In this document: positions 1 through 7,696 of the stretch, one piece after another | Layout: every line of letters starts with the position of its first letter | Numbering within the stretch: the stretch's first letter is position 1 | Origin: Microbacteriaceae bacterium | Lineage (GTDB): Bacteria; Actinomycetota; Actinomycetes; Actinomycetales; Microbacteriaceae | Direction of reading: 5' to 3' | Assembly: GCA_024642605.1 (NCBI GenBank) | Contig: JAHEAT010000013.1 | Location: 1 to 7,696, forward strand | DNA: 7,696 bases | The notes under the pieces: model-generated | Databases searched by the model: none | What the model was told of the DNA's origin: nothing | What the model saw: the letters and a program-made list of their open reading frames with translations, nothing else | Translations under genes and position numbers: made by a program

Positions 1-1258
1 TGATGCAAAACGGTGTGCCGATTTCGTCTTGGCGACGGTAGCGGCGACCGATTGCGCCTGAATCATCGAAGTCGATATTCCAGTAGCCACGAAGTTCTTG
101 AGCTAGGTTTCGAGCAACCGGCGACAGGTCTTCATTGCGTGATAGCGGCAGCACGGCTGCCTTGACCGGTGCGAGACGGTAATCGAGTCTAAGAACAGTT
201 CTAACGTCTACGCCACCCTTGGTGTTGGGTGCTTCGTCTTCTGCATAGGCATCAACTAAGAACGCCATCAGGGATCGAGTTAGACCCGCCGCTGGCTCGA
301 TAACGTAAGGAGTCCAGCGCTCAGACTTGCCCTGGTCGAAGTACGACAGGTCTACTCCAGATTCGCGAGCGTGAGTGGTTAGGTCGAAGTCGGTGCGGTT
401 GGCAATGCCTTCGAGCTCGCCGAATTCGCTGCCCTGGAAACCGAAGCGGTACTCGATGTCGACCGTGCGCTTCGAATAGTGCGAAAGCTTCTCTTTCGGG
501 TGTTCAAACAAGCGAAGATTCTCTGGATTGATTCCGAGATCGGTGTACCAGTTCATGCGCTGTTCGATCCAGTAGTCGTGCCACTGTTCGTCAGTACCAG
601 GTTCAACGAAGAATTCCATTTCCATCTGCTCAAACTCACGAGTTCTAAAGATGAAGTTTCCTGGAGTGATTTCGTTTCTGAAAGACTTGCCAATCTGGCC
701 AATGCCGAATGGCGGCTTCATTCTTGATGCGCCGAGAACATTGGCGAAGTTTACAAAGATACCTTGAGCCGTTTCGGGGCGAAGGTAGTGCAGACCACTT
801 TCGTCTTCGATTGGGCCTAGGTAGGTCTTGAGCAAGCCGTTGAACATCTTCGGCTCGGTCCAGGCATCTTTGGTGCCACAATTCGGGCAAGCGATTTCGG
901 CCATCGAAGCAGGCTGGCGACCTTTCTTCTCTTCAAAAGCCTCTTCGAGATGATCGGCTCTGAAGCGCTTGTGACAAGAGGTGCACTCGATTAGCGGATC
1001 GACAAATTCGCGTACGTGCCCAGATGATTCCCAAACCTTGCGTGGAAGAATGACAGAGGAATCTAGGCCGACAACGTCTTCGCGGCTGTTAACAACGGTG
1101 CGCCACCACTGGCGTTTGATGTTCTCTTTTAGCTCGACGCCCAAAGGTCCGTAATCCCAAGCCGAACGAGTACCGCCGTAAATTTCTCCAGCGGGAAAGA
1201 CGAAGCCTCTGCGTTTTGCGAGTGAGATTACCGAATCGAGACGGTTTGGGGTGGCCAC
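1..1258 (-). CDS. glyS: Glycyl-tRNA synthetase, alpha2 type (3' end outside window)
   Basis: Class II aminoacyl-tRNA synthetase that charges tRNA-Gly with glycine in the cytoplasm. My reading from a GTG start at 1258 runs 419 codons without a stop to the window edge; the family is about 460 aa, so roughly the last 40 residues of the anticodon-binding domain are missing. Visible landmarks: N-terminal FPAGEIYGG (residues 21-29), a Cys4 zinc-ribbon-like insert (C92, C95, C124, C127), ETAQGIF (162-168), motif 2 FRNEITPG...[10 protein letters not shown] (193-213), motif 3 EPAAGLTR (321-328) and [12 protein letters not shown] (405-416) of the anticodon-binding domain. The wording is typical of actinobacterial GlyRS. 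The GTG start is chosen because GGAG (1264-1267) precedes it by 5 bases and MATPNRLDS fits the family; the nearby ATG at 1269 is out of frame. It lies 62 bases after uppS in the same direction, either co-transcribed or with its own weak promoter. Confidence 0.96.
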   Translation of the reverse strand, partial: MATPNRLDSVISLAKRRGFVFPAGEIYGGTRSAWDYGPLGVELKENIKRQWWRTVVNSREDVVGLDSSVILPRKVWESSGHVREFVDPLIECTSCHKRFRADHLEEAFEEKKGRQPASMAEIACPNCGTKDAWTEPKMFNGLLKTYLGPIEDESGLHYLRPETAQGIFVNFANVLGASRMKPPFGIGQIGKSFRNEITPGNFIFRTREFEQMEMEFFVEPGTDEQWHDYWIEQRMNWYTDLGINPENLRLFEHPKEKLSHYSKRTVDIEYRFGFQGSEFGELEGIANRTDFDLTTHARESGVDLSYFDQGKSERWTPYVIEPAAGLTRSLMAFLVDAYAEDEAPNTKGGVDVRTVLRLDYRLAPVKAAVLPLSRNEDLSPVARNLAQELRGYWNIDFDDSGAIGRRYRRQDEIGTPFCI

Positions 1259-1320
1259 TTGAACTCCATGTTTCTGCGCACTGACTGGGTGCCAGAGCGC
1301 TTGTGTGCGAGGTCTATAGT
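1259..1320 (-). other. uppS-glyS intergenic region with imperfect hairpin
   Basis: A 62-base gap read on the minus strand. It contains a TATAGA -10-like hexamer just after the uppS stop, without a convincing -35 box at the right distance. It also contains an imperfect inverted repeat: GCGC, one T-T mismatch, CTG / CAG, GCGC, with a loop of about 9 bases. No T run follows the hairpin, so it is not an intrinsic terminator. It could be a 5'-UTR structure or a processing site of glyS mRNA, or chance. Low certainty. Confidence 0.3.
1264..1267 (-). promoter_or_regulatory. Ribosome binding site of glyS
   Basis: GGAG read on the minus strand, 5 bases upstream of GTG at 1258. It decides the start in favour of the GTG, because no in-frame ATG is nearby and the ATG overlapping this motif (1269) is in another frame. 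Confidence 0.6.
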
Positions 1321-2109
1321 TTACTTGGCGCGGCTACGCTTGGCAGGTTTATCAACCGCTGCTCCGAAGCGGCGATCGCGATTGGTGAAGTCGCTAATCG
1401 CTTTCCAAAGCGTCTCTCTGCTGAAGTCTGGCCAAGGTGTTTCATCGAAAACCAACTCTGCATACGCCGATTGCCACAGCAAAAAGTTTGAAATTCGTTG
1501 TTCGCCAGAGCTTCTGATAAACAGATCAACATCGGGTAGGTAAGAAGAATTCAAGTGTTTGGTCAGGTTCTTCTCGGTAATCGAACCAGGTTTCAGCTCT
1601 CCCCTGGCAGCCTTGGTAGCAATCTGATTTATGGCATCAACCAGCTCGATTCGCGAACCGTAGTTGACGCACATTGTGAGCGTGAGCGTCTTGTTGCCCA
1701 TGGTCAGTTGCTGAGCCGCCTCCAGCTCACGAATGACGCTACCCCAAAGTTTCGGGCGTCGACCAGCCCAGCGAATGCGAACACCCCAAGCGTGTAACTG
1801 ATCACGGCGTCGACGTAGCACATCGACGTTGTAACCCATCAGAAAGCGAACCTCCTCGGGCGAACGCTTCCAGTTTTCGGTTGAAAAAGCAAACACAGTG
1901 AGGTTTTTGACTCCGGCTTGAATAGCACCGGCAACCACGTCTAGCAGAGCGAGCTCTCCGGCTTTGTGGCCCTCGATTCGAGTGAGGCCCCGCGCGTTTG
2001 CCCACCGGCCGTTTCCATCCATGACGATGGCAACGTGCGCCGGAACCGGTCCGGTGCCAAATTTCGGCAGACTAACACCGGGTTTAGCCACCGGCTTCAG
2101 TTCACTCAT
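1321..2109 (-). CDS. uppS: Long-chain cis-prenyl diphosphate synthase (undecaprenyl/decaprenyl type)
   Basis: Condenses isopentenyl diphosphate units in cis onto an allylic primer to make the polyprenyl diphosphate carrier for peptidoglycan and other cell-wall polymers, at the inner face of the membrane. The 262-aa product shows the cis-prenyltransferase motifs in order: MDGNGRWA (30-37, catalytic D31), EGHKAG (46-51), FAFSTENW (73-80), NYGSR (149-153, where NYGGR is usual) and [15 protein letters not shown] (199-213), followed by AYAELVF and the WPDF region. Product chain length cannot be read from sequence by eye; synteny with recO matches the mycobacterial long-chain (decaprenyl) enzyme Rv2361c. 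I use ATG at 2109 rather than in-frame starts further upstream: it forms an ATGA overlap with the recO stop and has GGAG 5 bases ahead. The basic tail (KPAKRSRAK) may help membrane contact (inference). Confidence 0.95.
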   Translation of the reverse strand: MSELKPVAKPGVSLPKFGTGPVPAHVAIVMDGNGRWANARGLTRIEGHKAGELALLDVVAGAIQAGVKNLTVFAFSTENWKRSPEEVRFLMGYNVDVLRRRRDQLHAWGVRIRWAGRRPKLWGSVIRELEAAQQLTMGNKTLTLTMCVNYGSRIELVDAINQIATKAARGELKPGSITEKNLTKHLNSSYLPDVDLFIRSSGEQRISNFLLWQSAYAELVFDETPWPDFSRETLWKAISDFTNRDRRFGAAVDKPAKRSRAK

Positions 2110-2831
2110 TCGCGCTCCACATGTTGTAGCGATTTTAGTCCGCGTTCGATGTGCCATTGCGTGTAGGCGGCGACAATTCCGGCAGCAGACGCTCTGGCCC
2201 GCGGTGATGAACTGTCGACGTTAGCCCAATCTCCAGCAAGTAACGCTCCAAGTAGCGCAGTGGCATCTGCGTCGATCACGGCTGCGCCTGCCGTGCGACA
2301 GTCTTCGCAGACGACTCCACCGAGTTGTAAAACGAAAGAACTATGTGGACCCGGTTTGGCACACTTGGTGCAGTCGACAAAGTTTGGCGCCCATCCGGCT
2401 ATAGATAACGCGCGCAGCAGATAGGAGTCGAGGATCAACGAAGGATCGTGCTCTTGCTTAGACAAAGAACGAAGTGCACCGACGAGCAAAATGTACTGCT
2501 GCGGAGAAGACTCATTCGAGGTCAGTTTCTCGGCGGTTTCAAGCATCGCTGTTGCTGCAGTGTAGGCGGCGTAGTCTTCAATAATTTCGCGCCCGTACGA
2601 GGCGAGAGTTTCGGCTTGGCTGATGGTGTCTAGGTTTCTGCCTTCGTAAAGCTGAACATCGACCACCATGAAGGGTTCTAGACGTGACCCGAACTTTGAC
2701 GATGTTCTTCGTACTCCTTTGGCAACGCCCCGAATTTGCCCGTTTGCCTTGCTCAGCATGGTCACGATGCGGTCGGCCTCACCCAGCTTGTGGGTTCGCA
2801 GAACAACTGCTTCATCGCGGTAGATTGGCAC
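2106..2831 (-). CDS. recO: DNA repair protein RecO
   Basis: Recombination mediator of the RecFOR pathway: binds SSB and ssDNA, anneals strands and helps RecR load RecA at gaps. From GTG at 2831 it is 241 aa. The N-terminal OB fold begins [21 protein letters not shown] (residues 2-22) and continues through [19 protein letters not shown] (36-54). A C-terminal helical domain carries a Cys4 zinc site (C154, C157, C175, C178) and ends in [16 protein letters not shown]. The start is not settled. Family members normally begin M-P-x-Y-R-D-E, which favours the GTG; an in-frame ATG at 2855 would add MHLGDTLG. Neither has a clear SD sequence. It begins 40 bases after the leuA stop (16 for the ATG) and overlaps uppS by ATGA. 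The C-terminus is about 20 residues shorter than the mycobacterial protein as I recall it. Confidence 0.93.
   Translation of the reverse strand: MPIYRDEAVVLRTHKLGEADRIVTMLSKANGQIRGVAKGVRRTSSKFGSRLEPFMVVDVQLYEGRNLDTISQAETLASYGREIIEDYAAYTAATAMLETAEKLTSNESSPQQYILLVGALRSLSKQEHDPSLILDSYLLRALSIAGWAPNFVDCTKCAKPGPHSSFVLQLGGVVCEDCRTAGAAVIDADATALLGALLAGDWANVDSSSPRARASAAGIVAAYTQWHIERGLKSLQHVERE
2115..2118 (-). promoter_or_regulatory. Ribosome binding site of uppS, inside recO
   Basis: GGAG on the minus strand, 5 bases before ATG at 2109 and within the last codons of recO. Together with the ATGA stop-start overlap it fixes the uppS start and suggests translational coupling to recO. Confidence 0.6.
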
Positions 2832-2871
2832 CCCTAAAGTATCGCCGAGGTGCATCTAAAACTTATGCAGA

Positions 2872-4677
<1,806 letters not shown>

Positions 4678-4693
<16 letters not shown>

Positions 4694-4719
4694 CCCAGAA
4701 GAAGGAGCCCGAAGAACAC
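4678..4719 (-). CDS. Leucine leader peptide (attenuator peptide) of leuA
   Basis: A 13-codon ORF starting GTG and ending TAA encodes MFFGLLLLGRDEA. Codons 5-8 are four consecutive leucine codons (CTC, CTT, CTT, CTG). The final codons form the 5' arm of a perfect terminator stem, and leuA starts 75 bases downstream of the stop. This is the layout of a classical amino-acid-biosynthesis leader peptide: Leu-tRNA shortage stalls the ribosome on the Leu run, stops the terminator forming and lets leuA be transcribed; with ample leucine the stem forms. Leader-peptide attenuation of branched-chain biosynthesis genes is known in Actinobacteria; this particular peptide I do not recognise. No SD sits at a usable distance (GAGGGG ends 13 bases before the GTG), but a -10-like TAACCT ends 6 bases before it, so translation is probably leaderless. 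The peptide itself is unlikely to have a function. Confidence 0.82.
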
Positions 4720-4725
4720 GCTTTT

Positions 4726-4755
4726 AGGTTATCCCCTCTGAACGCTAAAAACCAA
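4726..4755 (-). promoter_or_regulatory. Putative leuA promoter overlapping the era 3' end
   Basis: On the minus strand TTGGTT (4755-4750, within the last Leu-Gly-Phe codons of era) and TAACCT (4731-4726) are 18 bases apart and resemble sigma70-type -35 and -10 boxes; the -10 fits the TANNNT form common in Actinobacteria. Six bases separate the -10 from the leader GTG, which would place the transcription start at or next to the start codon and give a leaderless transcript. The -35 matches only the TTG part, so confidence rests on the -10 and its position. Confidence 0.5.
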
Positions 4756-5635
4756 GTCTGCCGAGCTGTTTAGGGTCTCGTTGCCAGTCTGGGGCTACCT
4801 TCACACGAATGTCTAGGTAGACCTTGCCGCCGATTAGCTTTTCGATTTCTGCTCGGGCTTGGCTGCCGACATCGCGAATTCGCGACGCGCCTTTACCAAT
4901 GATGATTGCCTTTTGGCTGTCACGTTCCACCCAGACATTGGCATGGATGTCGGTGATTGGCTTGTCTTCGCGCAGGCTCATCTCGTCGAGCGTGACCGCG
5001 AGCGAGTGGGGAAGCTCGTCGTGAACGCCCTCGAGCGCTGCTTCGCGAATCAGTTCGCAGATGCGTGCCTCGATCGACTCATCGGTAACTGCATCCTCCG
5101 GGTAAAGAGCGGGTGAATCTGGTAGCAGTCTGATGAGCACGTCGATTAGTACTTCTAGTTGGTCTCCTCCAACGGCAGAAACCGGCACAACCGCGTGCCA
5201 GTCACGAAGTTCGTTGATTGCGAAGAGCTGATCGGCTAGCTGAGTCTTAGACACCAACTCAGATTTAGTGACAATCGCAACCAATTTGGCCCGGCGAAAC
5301 TGCGAGAGGGAGTCATTGATGAAGTTGTCGCCGGGTCCAATTTTTTCATTGGCCGGAACACAAAAGCCGATTACGTCAACGTCACCGAGAGTCGAGTCGA
5401 CCAGGTCGTTGAGCCGTTGCCCGAGCAATGTTCGAGGCCGGTGCAATCCAGGGGTATCAACCAGAATGATCTGGCCCTTTTCGCGGTGCACGATGCCACG
5501 GATGGCTCGCCGCGTAGTTTGCGGTTTGGCGCTGGTTATGGCGATCTTTTCGCCTACCAGAGCGTTGGTAAGTGTCGACTTTCCGACGTTGGGTCGGCCT
5601 ACAAAGGAGACAAATCCTGATTTGTGTTCGGTCAT
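4745..5635 (-). CDS. era: GTPase Era
   Basis: Essential-type ribosome-assembly GTPase that binds the 3' end of 16S rRNA through a KH domain and checks small-subunit maturation. The product is 296 aa, the usual length. The GTPase domain shows G1 GRPNVGKST (13-21), G2 in PQTTRRAIRG (38-47), G3 DTPG (60-63) and G5 SAVGG (153-157). The C-terminal KH domain includes VWVERDSQKAIIIGKGASRIRDVG (234-257), with the GKGA loop at 247-250, and ends DWQRDPKQLGRLGF. One deviation: the G4 base-recognition motif reads TKSE (123-126), where N/TKxD is standard; nearby residues are normal, so this looks like a substitution rather than a frame error. The start overlaps the corC stop as ATGA and is preceded by AAGGA. 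ybeY, also 16S-maturation related, is two genes upstream. The end of the gene appears to carry the leuA promoter. Confidence 0.97.
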   Translation of the reverse strand: MTEHKSGFVSFVGRPNVGKSTLTNALVGEKIAITSAKPQTTRRAIRGIVHREKGQIILVDTPGLHRPRTLLGQRLNDLVDSTLGDVDVIGFCVPANEKIGPGDNFINDSLSQFRRAKLVAIVTKSELVSKTQLADQLFAINELRDWHAVVPVSAVGGDQLEVLIDVLIRLLPDSPALYPEDAVTDESIEARICELIREAALEGVHDELPHSLAVTLDEMSLREDKPITDIHANVWVERDSQKAIIIGKGASRIRDVGSQARAEIEKLIGGKVYLDIRVKVAPDWQRDPKQLGRLGF

Positions 5636-6762
5636 TGTTCCTTCTCATCAAAGGCCGAATGGGCCTCAATTAGGTTCTCGGTTGGTTGAACCAGAACGGT
5701 CTTTAGTCGTTTCGGTCTACCCTCAAAGCGTTCGGCAATCAGTTCTAATCCTGAAATGACCACTCGGTCACCCTTGGTTGCCAGTCGGCCGAGTTGCTTA
5801 CTCAAGATACCGCCAACCGTATCGACGTCTTCATCTTCGAGTTCGAGGCCAAATCGCTCGCCTAGGTCAAAAAGCGAAAGCTTTGCCGATACCAAAAGTG
5901 TGCCGTCGGCCAAAACCTGCATTTCCTCGTCATCACGGTCGTATTCGTCGGAGATCTCGCCAACAATCTCTTCGATAACGTCTTCCATGGTGACGAGACC
6001 CGCAACGCCTCCGTACTCGTCGACCACAATGGCAATGTGGGTTGCGCTTCGTTGCATTTCGCGCAGGAGGTCGTCGGCTGGTTTAGATTCGGGCACGAAA
6101 AATGCAGGGCGAGCCTTGGTTTCGCATGATGTTTTGCTCATCTGATCTGATTTGGCATTGAGAACACGAATAAGGTCTTTTACATAGAGCACACCGATGA
6201 CGTCATCAACGTTCTTTCGAATCACAGGCAAACGCGAATACCCACTTTCGAGAAAAACCTGCATGGCTTGTTCAAGGGTGTCTGAAGCCTGAACGGTTGC
6301 CATGTCTACACGCGGAACCATAACTTCGCGAACAATGGTTTCGCCAAACTCGTCTACCGATTCAAGAAGTTCTTGCTCGAACTCATCGGGTTGATCGTCT
6401 TTTGGCGTTGCAAGTGGTGTGAAAAGCAGCTCCAGTGATGCCACTGGGCGCTTGGTTCGCTTCGCCAAAAGCACCGCGAACCTTGAAGTTGCCAGCACCT
6501 TCGCCAGCAATTGAGAACCAATCAAGAGCGCGAACATCATTGAAACGGCAAACAGGGCGTTTAGCCACCAGTCGAAGCCGAGCGGCGCCAAGACCTGATC
6601 GACGACTACCCCGAAGAAACCGGTGAAGATGAGGCGCACAAACGTCAAAGACTCTTGGCGGTTTACGCTTTCTTCGGCAACCGATGTGGCCGCTGCCAAA
6701 AGTGCGGTAAGCGAAGTGAGCAGGGCCAGAGCGACAGCCACCCATACCGCAACTGTGCTCAT
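5632..6762 (-). CDS. CNNM/CorC-HlyC family membrane protein with CBS pair (hemolysin-like)
   Basis: Integral membrane protein of the DUF21-CBS-CorC_HlyC family; characterised members are linked to Mg2+ (and other divalent cation) export or resistance, despite the 'hemolysin' name. The product is 376 aa. Hydrophobic segments lie at about residues 4-27, 42-60 and 65-92, with a weaker stretch at 94-118. A CBS pair follows: [10 protein letters not shown] (145-154) through GYSRLPVI and [10 protein letters not shown] (188-197), then [17 protein letters not shown] (221-237) to [29 protein letters not shown] (242-270). A CorC/HlyC domain at about 284-358 contains [14 protein letters not shown] (313-326). 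The DUF21 part is short: the first CBS motif begins near 145, against roughly 190-200 in the mycobacterial relative as I remember it. Its ATG directly follows the ybeY TAA without a clear SD, so coupled translation is likely; the stop overlaps era. Position between ybeY and era is the standard actinobacterial arrangement. Substrate cannot be inferred here. Confidence 0.9.
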   Translation of the reverse strand: MSTVAVWVAVALALLTSLTALLAAATSVAEESVNRQESLTFVRLIFTGFFGVVVDQVLAPLGFDWWLNALFAVSMMFALLIGSQLLAKVLATSRFAVLLAKRTKRPVASLELLFTPLATPKDDQPDEFEQELLESVDEFGETIVREVMVPRVDMATVQASDTLEQAMQVFLESGYSRLPVIRKNVDDVIGVLYVKDLIRVLNAKSDQMSKTSCETKARPAFFVPESKPADDLLREMQRSATHIAIVVDEYGGVAGLVTMEDVIEEIVGEISDEYDRDDEEMQVLADGTLLVSAKLSLFDLGERFGLELEDEDVDTVGGILSKQLGRLATKGDRVVISGLELIAERFEGRPKRLKTVLVQPTENLIEAHSAFDEKEQ

Positions 6763-7221
6763 TTATGCCCGCTCTGATGCGTAAAAGGTTTCCAAAATTT
6801 GGCGCTGCAAACCGAACATTTCACGCTCTTCATCTGGCTCGGCGTGGTCGTAGCCAAGCAAATGCAAGATTCCGTGGGTGGTGAGAAGCAAGATTTCGTC
6901 GATAGTTTCATGGCCCGCAGCCACCGCTTGCGAGGCGGCCACCGTTGGGCAAACCGCAATGTCACCAAGCATGCCCGCCGGCGTCAAGCGCTCTGGAGTG
7001 CCGGGGCGAAGTTCATCCATGGGAAAAGAGAGCACGTCGGTTGGCCCTGGCTCATCCATGAATTCGATGTGCAATTTCTCCATGACGGCTTCGTCGATGA
7101 ATTGAATAGCGAGCTCTGCATCTGGGTGAATGTTCATGAATGCAAGTGCACTGGAGGCAAGCCTTAGAACGCGTGCCTCGTCTACCGAAACGCCCGATTC
7201 ATTGTTTATTTCGATGTTCAT
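6763..7221 (-). CDS. ybeY: Endoribonuclease YbeY (16S rRNA maturation)
   Basis: Zinc-dependent single-strand endoribonuclease of the UPF0054 family, involved in 16S rRNA 3'-end processing and late 70S quality control. The product is 152 aa, normal for the family. The diagnostic metal motif [11 protein letters not shown] occupies residues 116-126 (ligands H116, H120, H126), and the conserved [11 protein letters not shown] (60-70) and LGDIAVCP (85-92) segments are present. The ATG at 7221 overlaps the phoH stop as ATGA and has AGGGAG (7233-7228) 6 bases ahead, so the start is well supported. phoH upstream and era downstream form the usual RNA-metabolism cluster; its proximity to era fits shared work on 16S rRNA ends. 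Confidence 0.97.
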   Translation of the reverse strand: MNIEINNESGVSVDEARVLRLASSALAFMNIHPDAELAIQFIDEAVMEKLHIEFMDEPGPTDVLSFPMDELRPGTPERLTPAGMLGDIAVCPTVAASQAVAAGHETIDEILLLTTHGILHLLGYDHAEPDEEREMFGLQRQILETFYASERA

Positions 7222-7696
7222 TGGGTTCTCCCTGTGCGACTCGAGTCTTGGGTTTTTCTGGCCTTCTTGAGTTCAGACTTGGCCTCGAACTTGCTGTAGG
7301 CATCGACGATTCGAGCAACCAAAGCGTGGCGAACCACATCGGCGCTGGTGAGGGTTGAGAAGTGCATATCGTCAACGCCCTTCAGAACATGCAAAGCGGT
7401 GCGAAGGCCCGAAGTACCCAGGGGCAGGTCGATCTGGGTAACGTCGCCGGTAATAACCATCTTGGAGTTGAATCCGAGTCTGGTTAGAAACATCTTCATT
7501 TGCTCGGGAGTGGTGTTCTGGGCTTCGTCGAGTATTACGAACGAATCGTTTAGCGTTCGTCCACGCATGTAGGCCAAGGGTGCGACTTCGATTGTGCCGG
7601 CTGCGATTAACTTTGGAACAGCTTCGGGCTCGAGCATCTCGTGGAGCGCGTCAAACAACGGGCGTAGGTATGGGTCGATCTTGTCGTTTAGCGTGC
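7218..7696 (-). CDS. phoH: PhoH family ATPase (5' end outside window)
   Basis: C-terminal 158 residues of a PhoH-like P-loop ATPase; the family is about 320-350 aa, so about half is present and the Walker A motif lies outside the window. The reading frame is open to the window edge, giving [20 protein letters not shown] at the boundary, a conserved PhoH segment. Following landmarks: [20 protein letters not shown], Walker B-like [36 protein letters not shown] and a C-terminal [18 protein letters not shown] helix region. An internal TTG at 7658 could be mistaken for a start but lies inside the conserved core. PhoH proteins are phosphate-starvation-associated ATPases with proposed RNA-related roles; neighbours ybeY and era support an RNA-metabolism role (inference). 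The stop overlaps the ybeY start. Confidence 0.95.
   Translation of the reverse strand, partial: TLNDKIDPYLRPLFDALHEMLEPEAVPKLIAAGTIEVAPLAYMRGRTLNDSFVILDEAQNTTPEQMKMFLTRLGFNSKMVITGDVTQIDLPLGTSGLRTALHVLKGVDDMHFSTLTSADVVRHALVARIVDAYSKFEAKSELKKARKTQDSSRTGRTQ

Noticed and set aside
1259..1320. Intrinsic terminator or T-box ahead of glyS
   Set aside because: No T run follows the hairpin, and the 62-base gap is too short for a T-box, with no recognisable T-box core.
2110..2157. N-terminal extension of UppS to 2157
   Set aside because: It would overlap recO by about 50 bases; ATG at 2109 has GGAG and an ATGA overlap and matches family length.
5268..5759. 163-codon plus-strand ORF spanning era and the corC end
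   Set aside because: Antisense to two conserved genes; low-complexity, Ser/Arg/Pro-rich composition typical of a reverse-frame shadow.

Overview
The window looks like a piece of an actinobacterial housekeeping chromosome, most plausibly a moderate-GC Microbacteriaceae member, perhaps a freshwater 'Luna-type' lineage (inference). Three things support this. The gene order phoH-ybeY-corC(CNNM/HlyC)-era-(leuA)-recO-uppS-glyS matches the arrangement I know from Mycobacterium and other Actinobacteria. The glycyl-tRNA synthetase is the alpha2 type with actinobacterial motif wording. LeuA is the long (576 aa) actinobacterial form. GC content looks close to half by eye, below most relatives; I did not compute it.

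Every gene lies on the minus strand, so transcription runs from position 7696 towards 1. The right-hand block is tightly packed: phoH (5' end outside the window), then ybeY (ATGA overlap), a CBS/CorC membrane protein (TAA directly followed by ATG) and era (ATGA overlap). These serve RNA and ribosome maturation plus a membrane transporter-like protein. No unexplained stretch longer than 300 bases exists; the longest gap is 142 bases between era and leuA.

That gap holds the most interesting element, a compact leucine attenuator. A promoter-like pair sits across the end of era. It is followed by a probably leaderless GTG start, a 13-codon leader peptide with four consecutive Leu codons (MFFGLLLLGRDEA), and a perfect 11-bp stem whose 5' arm lies inside the last leader codons and which ends in a T run. 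The strong Shine-Dalgarno (SD) sequence and ATG of leuA come next. The leader is too short to be found by ordinary ORF calling.

Downstream of leuA come recO (recombination mediator), uppS (long-chain cis-prenyl diphosphate synthase for the cell-wall lipid carrier; ATGA overlap with recO) and, after a 62-base gap, glyS, whose C-terminal ~40 residues are outside the window. If these genes lack promoters of their own, their transcription must pass the leucine attenuator, which would tie lipid-carrier and Gly-tRNA synthesis to leucine status. Other points worth checking are the Era G4 motif (TKSE instead of N/TKxD) and a short membrane domain in the CorC-like protein. No mobile elements, CRISPR arrays, tRNA or rRNA genes were seen.
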